From NCBI GenBank assembly GCA_965215715.1, contig OZ244129.1, forward strand, positions 2,108,001 to 2,172,000: a DNA stretch of 64,000 nucleotides, in the 5' to 3' direction. Source of the stretch: HXMU1428-3 sp965215715 (GTDB taxonomy: Bacteria; Pseudomonadota; Alphaproteobacteria; Rhizobiales; HXMU1428-3). Below, in pieces: positions 17,357 through 24,523 of the stretch. The notes beneath the pieces are model-generated. The model was not told where the DNA came from, searched no databases, and saw nothing but the letters and a program-made list of their open reading frames with translations. A program made the translations under genes and the position numbers. The first letter of the stretch is position 1; each line of letters starts with the position of its first letter.

Positions 17357-18772
17357 ATGAAAATCTATGAAAACAGAAGCTTGAAGAGTAATTGTTATGT
17401 CATGACAGAGCAATCAATGACCTGTACGGATAAATTGTATTTATCTGAATTATTAAGTGCCATGAGCCTTGCGCTTGATCTGACCGAAGGGCAACCTGCG
17501 GGGCATTGTGTTCGCTGTTGTTGGATTGGGACTAATATTGGAAAAAAAATAGGACTTACAGACTCTGAGATTTCAGATTTGTATTTCACTCTGTTGTTAA
17601 AGGATTTAGGTTGCAGCAGTAATGCTGCCCGTATTTGTCAATTATACTTAACAGATGATATTCAATTTAAGGCTGATATCAAACAGTGGGATGGTAGCCT
17701 TCCTCAAGCTTTAAGATTCGTTTTATCTCATACTGGTCTAGAAGTTGGCATGGCTGAGCGTTTTAGCACCATCATCAAAGTGATTAAAGATCAGGGTGAG
17801 ATTGCTAAAGAGCTCATTGAAACCCGATGTCATAGAGGCGCAGATATTGCTCGTATGATGCGATTTTCCGAAGATGTAGCTTTGGGCATACAAAATTTAG
17901 ATGAGCATTGGGATGGTCGTGGTCAGCCACAGCAATTGAAGGGCAAAAACATCCCTATATTCTCTCGTATAGCTCTGATGTCTCAGGTTATTGATGTTTT
18001 TAATACAGCAAGTGGTCGTACTGCTGCCATATCTGAAATTCAAAATCGATCTGGCAGCTGGTTTCAACCAGAGTTGGTTGAGGCCTTTACTCAGATGTCT
18101 GCTTCTGATGATTTCTGGATGGAGTTAAATTCTGATGATCTGGTTCAGAATATTTATAAAATGAATCCTGATCAGTGTGCAAAAATTGTTGACGATGATT
18201 ACCTTGATGATATTGCTGAAGCGTTCTCAAAGGTGATTGATGCAAAAAGCCCTTTTACGAGTGGTCACAGTGAAAGAGTAACAATTTTCACAGATCTCAT
18301 TGCTAAGCAAATGGGTCTAGATGAGAAAAAACGCAGATGGTTGAGACGTGCGGCCTTGTTGCATGACATTGGAAAATTAGGTGTAAGTAATGCTATTCTT
18401 GATAAACCGGGAAAATTAACTGATGAAGAATTTGATCAAATAAAGTTACATCCCGTTTATTCAGAATCTATCTTAAAGCATATATCAGTGTTTTCTGATA
18501 TTGCCCCTGTAGCTGGTGGTCACCATGAACGTTTAGATGGCAAAGGTTACCCGCATGGTTTAAAAGGTATTCAGATTGATTTAGATACAAGAATAGTCAC
18601 AGTAGCTGATATATTTGACGCTCTATCAGCTGATAGACCTTATCGAAAAGCTATGCCAGTTTCAAAAGCTCTTTCTATCATGGAGGAGATGGTTGGCTGC
18701 GCTATAGATCCAGATTGCTTCAATGCTTTGAAAGAGGTGTTAGATAAAACTGAACTATCAAAAGTCGCCTGA
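17357..18772 (+). CDS. tandem HD / HD-GYP domain protein, putative c-di-GMP phosphodiesterase
   Basis: About 471 residues with two HD-type domains. The N-terminal one is degenerate, keeping only an EHWDGRGQP segment (about residue 190). The C-terminal one has the complete HD-GYP set: GHSERV, LLHDIGKLGVS (about residues 335-345), HPVYSE and GGHHERLDGKGYP (about 388-400), then DIFDALSADRPYR. It should hydrolyse cyclic di-GMP. There is no receiver domain, so a partner or the first domain may sense the signal. ATG at 17357 is used; the TTG just before and an ATG at 17402 are alternatives. Confidence 0.87.
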   Translation: MKIYENRSLKSNCYVMTEQSMTCTDKLYLSELLSAMSLALDLTEGQPAGHCVRCCWIGTNIGKKIGLTDSEISDLYFTLLLKDLGCSSNAARICQLYLTDDIQFKADIKQWDGSLPQALRFVLSHTGLEVGMAERFSTIIKVIKDQGEIAKELIETRCHRGADIARMMRFSEDVALGIQNLDEHWDGRGQPQQLKGKNIPIFSRIALMSQVIDVFNTASGRTAAISEIQNRSGSWFQPELVEAFTQMSASDDFWMELNSDDLVQNIYKMNPDQCAKIVDDDYLDDIAEAFSKVIDAKSPFTSGHSERVTIFTDLIAKQMGLDEKKRRWLRRAALLHDIGKLGVSNAILDKPGKLTDEEFDQIKLHPVYSESILKHISVFSDIAPVAGGHHERLDGKGYPHGLKGIQIDLDTRIVTVADIFDALSADRPYRKAMPVSKALSIMEEMVGCAIDPDCFNALKEVLDKTELSKVA

Positions 18773-19052
18773 TATGTTTTTCTCGGTTTGTATTAAGGTC
18801 AGCTTTTGGCACATCCCAGTAATACTCCAAACAATCGGATTCTAACAGCTTTGCAATCAATAGCAGTCATAATTTCTCGTCACTCAGAACACAAACACCT
18901 GATTGTTGTCAGACACTTAAAATCACATCACTACTCAAAGAAATTATCACCCTAAATTAAACTTCAAACCCTATTGACCCTCTAACCTCTCTTTAGCCAT
19001 TTGCTAATAAAAGTTACTTTTATAGAAAGGCACCCTGCCCCACCGCGGCCAT
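18773..19052. other. intergenic; inferred left edge of the mobile element
   Basis: No gene. Gene content changes from chromosomal-type stress genes to plasmid-type replication genes across this stretch, so it is the inferred left boundary of the island. No copy of the tRNA-Met 3' end is visible here. Confidence 0.35.
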
Positions 19053-19069
19053 GGTATAATTTACCTATG
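19053..19069 (+). promoter_or_regulatory. predicted -10 box of a leaderless promoter
   Basis: TATAAT at 19055-19060 lies 6 nt before the ATG at 19067. The expected transcription start therefore coincides with the start codon, and there is no Shine-Dalgarno sequence. The same layout recurs before two nearby genes. Confidence 0.5.
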
Positions 19070-20020
19070 GTTGAAGTAGAAAGAACAGAACAAAAAACGA
19101 AAGATCTCGCGGTGAACAAACGAGATCGCTTTGTTGAAGGTGAACCTAAATCAATCTCTGATGAACAAGCAATTGAGCATACCTCTTCGCCATGCCCCAA
19201 CATGCCTGACCAGGCCCAGAGACCAAATGCACCATCTGCTAAGCGCCGTATGGCCGCGCCCAACCACGGTTCTTTTAAATCTCAAATTCCAGAAAAACCT
19301 GAATTGCAGCCAAACGAACAGGCATGGCCGAACACAAAAGATCATGATCAAACCATGCGCCAGGCCGCGGGTCAGCCATCGGATAAAACCGACAAAAAAT
19401 CTGATAGCCATGAAAAAGGTGGTGATGATAGTGAGCATGAGCATCTACCTGCAACCGCCGATCTGGTCACCGTCGAGGAAGCGGTAACCCTGTTTAAAGA
19501 CGCAGGTCTGCCGCGTCATATGCGTACCATTCAAAAATATTGTGCTAAGAAAAACGGGCGCGCTCTGACCTGTTATCAGATCCCAACTGAAAATGGCATT
19601 CGCTACATGATCGAGCGCCTGTCCATTGAGCGGTTCATTGCAGACGCTGCACAACAAGCGCCAACAGGTGCGCTTAAAGACCATGATCAGGTGAGCCTTC
19701 ATGATCAAGCTGATCATATCAATGATCATAAAAATCAGCCTGAGACAACATCTCAACCCTCAACCAATGTTTTTGTTGATTTACCGGTCTATGAACACCC
19801 TTATGTCAAACGGTTAGAGACCGAGATCGAGCACCATCAACAGCGCTATGATCACTTGCAAGGCCGATTTGAACAGGCGATGGATACAGCCAATAAACGC
19901 TTAATTGAATTACAGCAAGCAGCTGCCATTGCGCAAAGTGAAACTTTGGGAAAATTCATGCTGGAATCAAAACGGATGGATCATAGTGTTGAGGCAGAAA
20001 GTCCAACTGTCGACAAGTGA
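19067..20020 (+). CDS. plasmid-type HTH/coiled-coil protein of the replication module
   Basis: 317 residues. The N-terminal ~130 are hydrophilic and disordered (Lys, Gln, Asp, His-rich). Residues ~140-200 hold a small helical unit resembling an excisionase/MerR-like HTH (LVTVEEAVTLFKDAGLPRHM, RTIQKYCAKKNGRA), and the C-terminal third is coiled coil (YVKRLETEIEHHQQRYDHL). The domain order suits plasmid partition or replication accessory proteins. Its stop lies just before the RepA-like gene. Several ATGATCA repeats lie inside the coding sequence. The function is not established. Confidence 0.65.
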   Translation: MVEVERTEQKTKDLAVNKRDRFVEGEPKSISDEQAIEHTSSPCPNMPDQAQRPNAPSAKRRMAAPNHGSFKSQIPEKPELQPNEQAWPNTKDHDQTMRQAAGQPSDKTDKKSDSHEKGGDDSEHEHLPATADLVTVEEAVTLFKDAGLPRHMRTIQKYCAKKNGRALTCYQIPTENGIRYMIERLSIERFIADAAQQAPTGALKDHDQVSLHDQADHINDHKNQPETTSQPSTNVFVDLPVYEHPYVKRLETEIEHHQQRYDHLQGRFEQAMDTANKRLIELQQAAAIAQSETLGKFMLESKRMDHSVEAESPTVDK

Positions 20021-20045
20021 ACCACAGAAAAGATCCCCTCTATGG

Positions 20046-20061
20046 TAGAATAAAACCGATG
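20046..20061 (+). promoter_or_regulatory. predicted -10 box of a leaderless promoter
   Basis: TAGAAT at 20046-20051 precedes the ATG at 20059 by 7 nt with no ribosome site, matching the layout at 19055 and 20672. Confidence 0.4.
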
Positions 20062-20430
20062 GAATCGATCGGATCTAAACTCCAAGAACACTACAAAAAC
20101 ATTATCTTAAAAGGCTTTGATCCCGTTTCGGCCAATGGCTTCACTCAAGTGCCCAATTACATTCTACGCTCTAGGGACTTAAGCGTTGGCGCTAAGCTCA
20201 CCTATGCGATGCTGCTCTCTTATGCCTGGCAAAATGATTATTGTTTTCCTGGCCAAGGTACATTGGCCGAAGATCTGGGTGTTTCACGCCGCTCTGTGGT
20301 CTCGTTCATCAAGGAATTACAAGAGCGAGATTGCATCACTGTCAAACGCCAAGGTCTGAACCGCCCCAATATTTACACCCTGCATCAAATCATCAAAACC
20401 AAACCGGGAGCTAAGAGGATTAAAAGCTGA
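20059..20430 (+). CDS. RepA-like winged-helix replication protein
   Basis: 123 residues, mostly one HTH_36/RepA-type winged helix: FTQVPNYILRSRDLSVGAKL, then CFPGQGTLAEDLGVSRRSVV and ITVKRQGLNRPNIYTL. The pattern (choose ATG at 20059; the frame is open from 20017) matches small replication-initiator or regulator proteins of alphaproteobacterial plasmids and integrative elements. It sits in tandem with the HTH/coiled-coil gene. The usual C-terminal domain of full RepA proteins is missing, so this may be a regulator rather than an initiator. Confidence 0.72.
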   Translation: MESIGSKLQEHYKNIILKGFDPVSANGFTQVPNYILRSRDLSVGAKLTYAMLLSYAWQNDYCFPGQGTLAEDLGVSRRSVVSFIKELQERDCITVKRQGLNRPNIYTLHQIIKTKPGAKRIKS

Positions 20431-20671
20431 TCACAATCTCCGGCCCGGATGTGCAAAATATGCGCATCCAGATGCGCAACATGTGCACCTTTAGAGGCGC
20501 AGAAATTTCACTTCCCTCTATATAAGAATACCCATCTAAGAATACTCATTTTCAATCATACTCAATGGCTTTATTTAAGTACCAATTTTATCCAAATAAG
20601 GATACCTAAATCCAGAAAACCGGACAGCATCACAACAGACCCGTCAAGTGAAGATTTAACGCCAATTAAGG

Positions 20672-20687
20672 TATAATCAAGATAATG
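20672..20687 (+). promoter_or_regulatory. predicted -10 box of a leaderless promoter
   Basis: TATAAT at 20672-20677 lies 7 nt before the ATG at 20685, with no Shine-Dalgarno sequence. This is the third occurrence of the arrangement within 1.7 kb. Confidence 0.42.
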
Positions 20688-20840
20688 ACAACGATGATGT
20701 TCACAAATTACAGCGGCCCGATTATCCAAGAAAACGGTGATCAACAGGTTCATACAATCATTGAGATCATGATCATCAAAGCGATCATGGACTACGACCC
20801 GGAAAAGCCAAACCTGACTTTACCGGTGATTGAATGGTAA
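20685..20840 (+). CDS. 51-aa hypothetical protein with leaderless-type start
   Basis: A short frame beginning MTTMMFTNYSGPIIQENG and ending LTLPVIEW before TAA. It has a consensus -10 box 7 nt upstream, like its neighbours in the replication module. No family recognised. A GATC-rich stretch inside (20764-20789) encodes Ile/Met-rich sequence. Candidate small regulatory protein of the element. Confidence 0.45.
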   Translation: MTTMMFTNYSGPIIQENGDQQVHTIIEIMIIKAIMDYDPEKPNLTLPVIEW

Positions 20841-20973
20841 AGATAATTTTTACAAGATTGCCCCAAGAGACGACCGCTTAAGGCCTTTCTAGTGAGCCAT
20901 TAAAGTTGAACCGTTAAAAAGCATCCGATTGATCAATATTTTAAGAACCCACCCGACTTTTATACAAAGACGA

Positions 20974-21294
20974 TCAGCTTTTTTCAGGTGGTTTTGAACC
21001 GCGCGGCAAGGGTTTGTACCAGTCATGACGTCCTGTTTCTTCAATGACCCAAATCCAGGCCGTATCAAAGCTGTTTTTTGATATATTAAGCTCAGCTATT
21101 GCCGCTTCACGCAAGGCCGCCTTCGTGGCAGGCTTGGGCTGTCCGGATTGGATAAACCACAACAGCCAGTCACGGGCCGCACAGCGCTCAGCTTCTGCTT
21201 TTTCCCAAAGTAGCTTTTTGCGTCCCTTTAACATCATTAAAATCCACTCATGGCCTAAAGAGCCTTTAGCAGAGCCATAAAAAGACTGTCGCAC
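20974..21294 (-). CDS. hypothetical protein with a C-terminal HTH-like unit
   Basis: 106 residues, basic and tryptophan-rich. The C-terminal half (KAALREAAIAELNISKNSFD and the helix after it) has the spacing of a helix-turn-helix as found at the C-terminus of plasmid RepA/primase proteins. It is encoded opposite to the replication genes. Possibly a DNA-binding regulator of the module; no specific function can be assigned. Confidence 0.55.
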   Translation of the reverse strand: MRQSFYGSAKGSLGHEWILMMLKGRKKLLWEKAEAERCAARDWLLWFIQSGQPKPATKAALREAAIAELNISKNSFDTAWIWVIEETGRHDWYKPLPRGSKPPEKS

Positions 21295-21568
21295 TAGATT
21301 CTATTTTTGTCACTTTTAAACATTATCCGTCTCAAGGGTCTTAAATTAGCTCCTTGATAATGATTGAGATCAGGGCGATATATATAGTAACATCGACAAT
21401 TATCAAACCGACTTAACAACTAGGACAATAACGTTCAGCTCATTGGGCGATATGATCATCCAAAACATTCCCCCTTTTGTTGTATCCACTTAGGGATACA
21501 GACAGGGATACTGTATCCCTATCGAATTTCGAGGTGATTTCATAAAAATTAATTATATATCATACAGT

Positions 21569-21750
21569 TCCCGCACATTGCCCGTCGGGGCTAAGCCCAC
21601 GACTTCGCCCTTTACCCGGGGCTTTTAAAGCCCCGGCGCCGGTCACTTGAACCGGTACCTCGCGAAAGCTCTCGGACACGGTTCTACGGACTTAAAGGAC
21701 GAAGTCGCGGGCTCTTGAAAAGAGCACCTGACGACGGACAATGTGCGGGA
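21569..21750. repeat. 182-nt multi-arm inverted-repeat element (cruciform or structured RNA)
   Basis: Outer arm: TCCCGCACATTG (21569-21580) with CAATGTGCGGGA (21739-21750), extended after one mismatch by CCGTCG/CGACGG (21582-21587 / 21732-21737). Second arm: 21595-21614 pairs with 21693-21712, 18 of 20 positions, including CGACTTCG/CGAAGTCG. Inside are CCGGGGCTTT/AAAGCCCCGG (21616-21636) and CCGGT/ACCGG (21639-21655), and on the 3' side GCTCTT/AAGAGC (21711-21725). It is much more GC-rich than its flanks. It could be an origin, a transfer origin or a noncoding RNA. The flanking DNA on both sides (21295-21568, 21751-21813) has no gene. Confidence 0.8.
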
Positions 21751-21813
21751 CAACTGGTAATTCATAACATTTCAATCTAACTTGGTTTTATTCTGGTAAT
21801 TCGAAGTAACATA

Positions 21814-22263
21814 ATGCGGGTGTTATCTATGGAAAATACACAAACAATAATTAGCAGGCTCAAATCTAATAAAATAGCTTTAAAAGACATCTCAGATGCC
21901 GATATGGCCAGAGCTATTTGTTATGGTTATGAGCATTTGGATGCTGAATTTATACTTTCATTAATCAGTGATGATTGCGGCTATGTGAGCCAAATGGTTT
22001 TGACGCCACTTGAGAACAAGGCCCAAATTAGTGATTATCTCCTGCCTAAATTTGAGACAGTTCGACAGTCAGGCTTAGTGATAAAAGCCAACCCAGCCAC
22101 GGTGGTAAGTGGCCCTGTGTTAAATGCAATAGGAAATATTTGCTGCACCCTTGACCAAGCGGGACATGAAGCGGTTCTGCTATTTAAGAGAAATGAAATG
22201 GGTATGATCAATCAAATAGATCTATGTTTTTTGCCCGGCCCCTCACATACAGAGCCGCTTTAA
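21814..22263 (+). CDS. hypothetical protein, SnoaL/NTF2-like appearance
   Basis: 149 residues with alternating helices and strands (YEHLDAEFILSLISDDCGYV, then VVSGPVLNAIGNICCTLDQA and GMINQIDLCFLPG), suggesting an alpha+beta barrel of the SnoaL/NTF2 type. It may start at 21829 (MENTQ). No catalytic motif can be defined. It lies 57 nt before the ExoI-like gene on the same strand, so the two may be co-transcribed. Confidence 0.55.
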   Translation: MRVLSMENTQTIISRLKSNKIALKDISDADMARAICYGYEHLDAEFILSLISDDCGYVSQMVLTPLENKAQISDYLLPKFETVRQSGLVIKANPATVVSGPVLNAIGNICCTLDQAGHEAVLLFKRNEMGMINQIDLCFLPGPSHTEPL

Positions 22264-22320
22264 GCCATCTGTTATTTTAGTAATTTCAACCTCTCTATTT
22301 GTTATTTCAGGTGAAGTCAT

Positions 22321-23724
22321 ATGAGTTTTGTCTTTTACGATACTGAGACAACAGGAACCAATACCGCCTTTGATCAAATTCTTCAGTTTGGTGCCATACT
22401 GACTGATGATCAGCTGCAGGAGTTGGAACGATTTGAAATCCGTTGCCGGTTATTACCAGATATTGTAGCGTCTCCGGCAGCCATGCGCGTTACCGGTGTC
22501 ACTATTGAACAACTGACCGATCCTACTCTTCCTAGCCATTATCAGATGGTAAAAGTGATACGAGAGAAGCTAATAAAATGGTCACCATCAATTTTCATAG
22601 GGCATAATTCACTTAATTTTGACGAGCATCTCTTGAGGCAAGCATTTTATAAAACCCTCCATCCCCCTTACCTGACAAACACAAATGGCAATGGTCGCCA
22701 CGATAGTTTGCGCATGATCCGGGCAGTTGCACTCTTTGCACCTGAAAGCCTGGTAATCCCTGAGAAAGAAAACGGTAAACAAATCTTCAAACTTGATCAG
22801 CTGGCGCCAGAGAATGGATTTGCCCATGAGAACGCCCACGATGCGATGGCAGATGTTGAGGCAACAATCTATATGTGCCGATTGATCTCTGAAAAAACAC
22901 CTCACCTATGGGCAGATTTTATTCATCATGCTCAAAAAGCAAATGTTTCAGAATATATTCATTCTGAAAATATCTTTTGCCTTACAGATTTTTATTATGG
23001 AAAACATTATTCATGGCTTGTAACAGCAATTGAGCACAACCCTAATAATGGCGCAGAAATTCTTGCTTTTGATCTTACTAACGATCCAGGCGAGCTAAAA
23101 AAACTGTCTGATGAAGATCTCAGGACAAAACTTGCCTCCCGTCCACGCATTGTGCGCAGCATTCGATTAAATGCCGGTCCCATTATTCGCTCTTACGATG
23201 ATGCCCCCGCCAAAGTGTGCGAAAAATATCAAGGTTTAGAGGTACTGGAAGAACGTGCCGCCTTAATCAAGCAAGATACCGATTTTCAGCAACGCCTTAT
23301 TACAGTCTATCTTGACGGGCTTAAAAGCCGTGAGCCATCACCCCATGTTGAAGACCAAATATATAATGGCTTTACAAGCAATAGTGATCATACCCTGCTC
23401 GCTCATTTTCATAAGTTGGATTGGAAAGATCGCCCTGATGTGCTGAAATCACTAACAGATCAACGAATGGAATTATTGGGAAGGCGTTTAATTTATTCTG
23501 AAGCTCCGGAATTGCTGTCAGCAACTGCCTCTCGCAATTATGAGATTGCAATTGCCAATCGGCTTATGGCTGAACCAGGCACTGTTCCTTGGCTGACATT
23601 ACCTCAAGCTTTAAAAGATGTTATTAAACTGCTCGACACTGCTTCTGGAAAAGAAGCCAAATTGCTGCAAGGTCATTATGACTGGCTTGTGAAAAAAACT
23701 GATTGGGCCACAGCCATACTATAA
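22321..23724 (+). CDS. exodeoxyribonuclease I-like DEDDh exonuclease
   Basis: 467 residues resembling SbcB/ExoI, a 3'-5' single-strand DNA exonuclease. Exo I: FVFYDTETTGTNTAFDQILQ (D and E at about residues 7-9). Exo II: FIGHNSLNFDEHLLRQAFY. Exo III: AHDAMADVEAT with the DEDDh histidine and aspartate. ExoI accessory regions follow. AGGTGAAG gives a good ribosome site 6 nt before the ATG. ExoI genes are normally chromosomal; one inside a mobile replication module may process transferred or replicating DNA, or replace the host enzyme. Confidence 0.85.
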   Translation: MSFVFYDTETTGTNTAFDQILQFGAILTDDQLQELERFEIRCRLLPDIVASPAAMRVTGVTIEQLTDPTLPSHYQMVKVIREKLIKWSPSIFIGHNSLNFDEHLLRQAFYKTLHPPYLTNTNGNGRHDSLRMIRAVALFAPESLVIPEKENGKQIFKLDQLAPENGFAHENAHDAMADVEATIYMCRLISEKTPHLWADFIHHAQKANVSEYIHSENIFCLTDFYYGKHYSWLVTAIEHNPNNGAEILAFDLTNDPGELKKLSDEDLRTKLASRPRIVRSIRLNAGPIIRSYDDAPAKVCEKYQGLEVLEERAALIKQDTDFQQRLITVYLDGLKSREPSPHVEDQIYNGFTSNSDHTLLAHFHKLDWKDRPDVLKSLTDQRMELLGRRLIYSEAPELLSATASRNYEIAIANRLMAEPGTVPWLTLPQALKDVIKLLDTASGKEAKLLQGHYDWLVKKTDWATAIL

Positions 23725-23752
23725 AAAAAGCCGGATCAGTTTGATACCGGCT
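23723..23752 (-). terminator. rho-independent terminator
   Basis: AGCCGG/CCGGCT with a 12-nt loop (23729-23752), followed on the minus strand by a run of T. It ends the leftward 87-aa gene and separates it from the convergent ExoI-like gene. Confidence 0.6.
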
Positions 23753-23760
23753 ATCTCAAG

Positions 23761-24024
23761 TTAGTCATCAGTTCTGATGAGATAATCTTGCCCATTTTGC
23801 AACAGACAAATCGCTTCACCTAAATCACTTTCGCGCAACTGATGAGTTTTCTGCCACTCATCATTTTTATCCTTATAGCTACGCTCTAGAGAAATTGTGT
23901 GAAAGATACGTTTCTCCCCTGTTTCTAGTTCATGTTCATTCGCCCAAACCGCAAGTTGCAGTGCACCAATGCTGACTTTATGTACGGGAAGATCTTTTGC
24001 TTTAAGTTTCTGTTTAGTTGCCAT
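23761..24024 (-). CDS. small plasmid-type hypothetical protein
   Basis: 87 residues with a core VSIGALQLAVWANEHELETG and a strand-rich middle with conserved aromatic and basic positions (RSYKDKNDEWQKTHQLRESD), then DLGEAICLL. Proteins with this pattern recur in plasmids and conjugative islands and may bind single-stranded DNA (from memory of the pattern, unverified). AAGGAGATAAG precedes the ATG. It is transcribed towards the ExoI-like gene and away from the structured segment at 24.1 kb. Confidence 0.6.
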   Translation of the reverse strand: MATKQKLKAKDLPVHKVSIGALQLAVWANEHELETGEKRIFHTISLERSYKDKNDEWQKTHQLRESDLGEAICLLQNGQDYLIRTDD

Positions 24025-24103
24025 TGCCTTATCTCCTTTTTGAACTGTGCAATGTAGGAACGATTAGCCTCATTTAGTATACCCTTCAAAACCCCTCAGA
24101 GCT

Positions 24104-24213
24104 CTTGACAGGCACGTTCTTTAATGGCGGGATGGGCACCGCCCTTCACCGATAAGGTTCCGGGCCGGGCTCTAGTCACTCTCGTTCCCGGAACCTAGGG
24201 CCGGTGTGTCAAG
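24104..24213. repeat. 110-nt nested inverted-repeat element
   Basis: Outer arm CTTGACA/TGTCAAG (24104-24110 / 24207-24213). Inside lie a hairpin GGCGG/CCGCC (24126-24143), a stem CACCG/CGGTG (24147-24151 / 24202-24206), and a 10-bp hairpin AGGTTCCGGG/CCCGGAACCT (24155-24164 / 24187-24196). The layout resembles a three-armed RNA or a transfer/replication origin. It is GC-rich, lies between divergent genes and has no reading frame. Confidence 0.7.
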
Positions 24214-24366
24214 CTTTGCTTGCGGCCTGAGTTTCCGCCCATACGGGTGACGATCCCTGGTGCGATTGTTATAAGTTCAGATTGAAGGAAACTAAAACAA
24301 GCTAGCTTCTGCCTCCAAGATAGCAACCTAATCAATCAGCGCCTTTCATGCTAAACTGGTTATGGA

Positions 24367-24490
24367 CACCAGCCCGGTTGCGGGCAGGTGCGACGACGAT
24401 GTTGCATGAAAAGGGAACTTTTCAAGCTGCTCTACGGGGTGAGATTTCCATCGTCGACGGCACTATCGACCATCGCACCCGATTGCGGGT
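24367..24490. repeat. 124-nt nested inverted-repeat element upstream of a coupling ATPase
   Basis: Long-range arm GGTGCGA/TCGCACC (24387-24393 / 24473-24479) continued by CGACGATG/CATCGTCG (24394-24401 / 24449-24456), enclosing hairpin TGAAAAG/CTTTTCA (24407-24424). Two alternative hairpins share sequence with the arms: CACCaGCCCG gttg CGGGCaGGTG (24367-24390) and ACCCG attg CGGGT (24477-24490). The mutually exclusive folds are like those of a regulatory leader RNA. It ends 34 nt before the VirD4-like gene. Confidence 0.7.
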
Positions 24491-24523
24491 CACACATGCC
24501 TGTTTTCATTTGCAAGCTCGATA

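Noticed and set aside
18773..19066. left attachment site of the island
   Set aside because: No copy of the tRNA-Met 3' end (TAGCGGAGGAGGGACT-type) could be found in this stretch.
20449..20676. 75-aa plus-strand frame
   Set aside because: Cys-rich start but no ribosome site or -10 box; it ends just before the better-supported gene at 20685.
21569..24490. retron hypothesis for the structured elements
   Set aside because: No reverse transcriptase gene (YADD-type) is present anywhere in the window.
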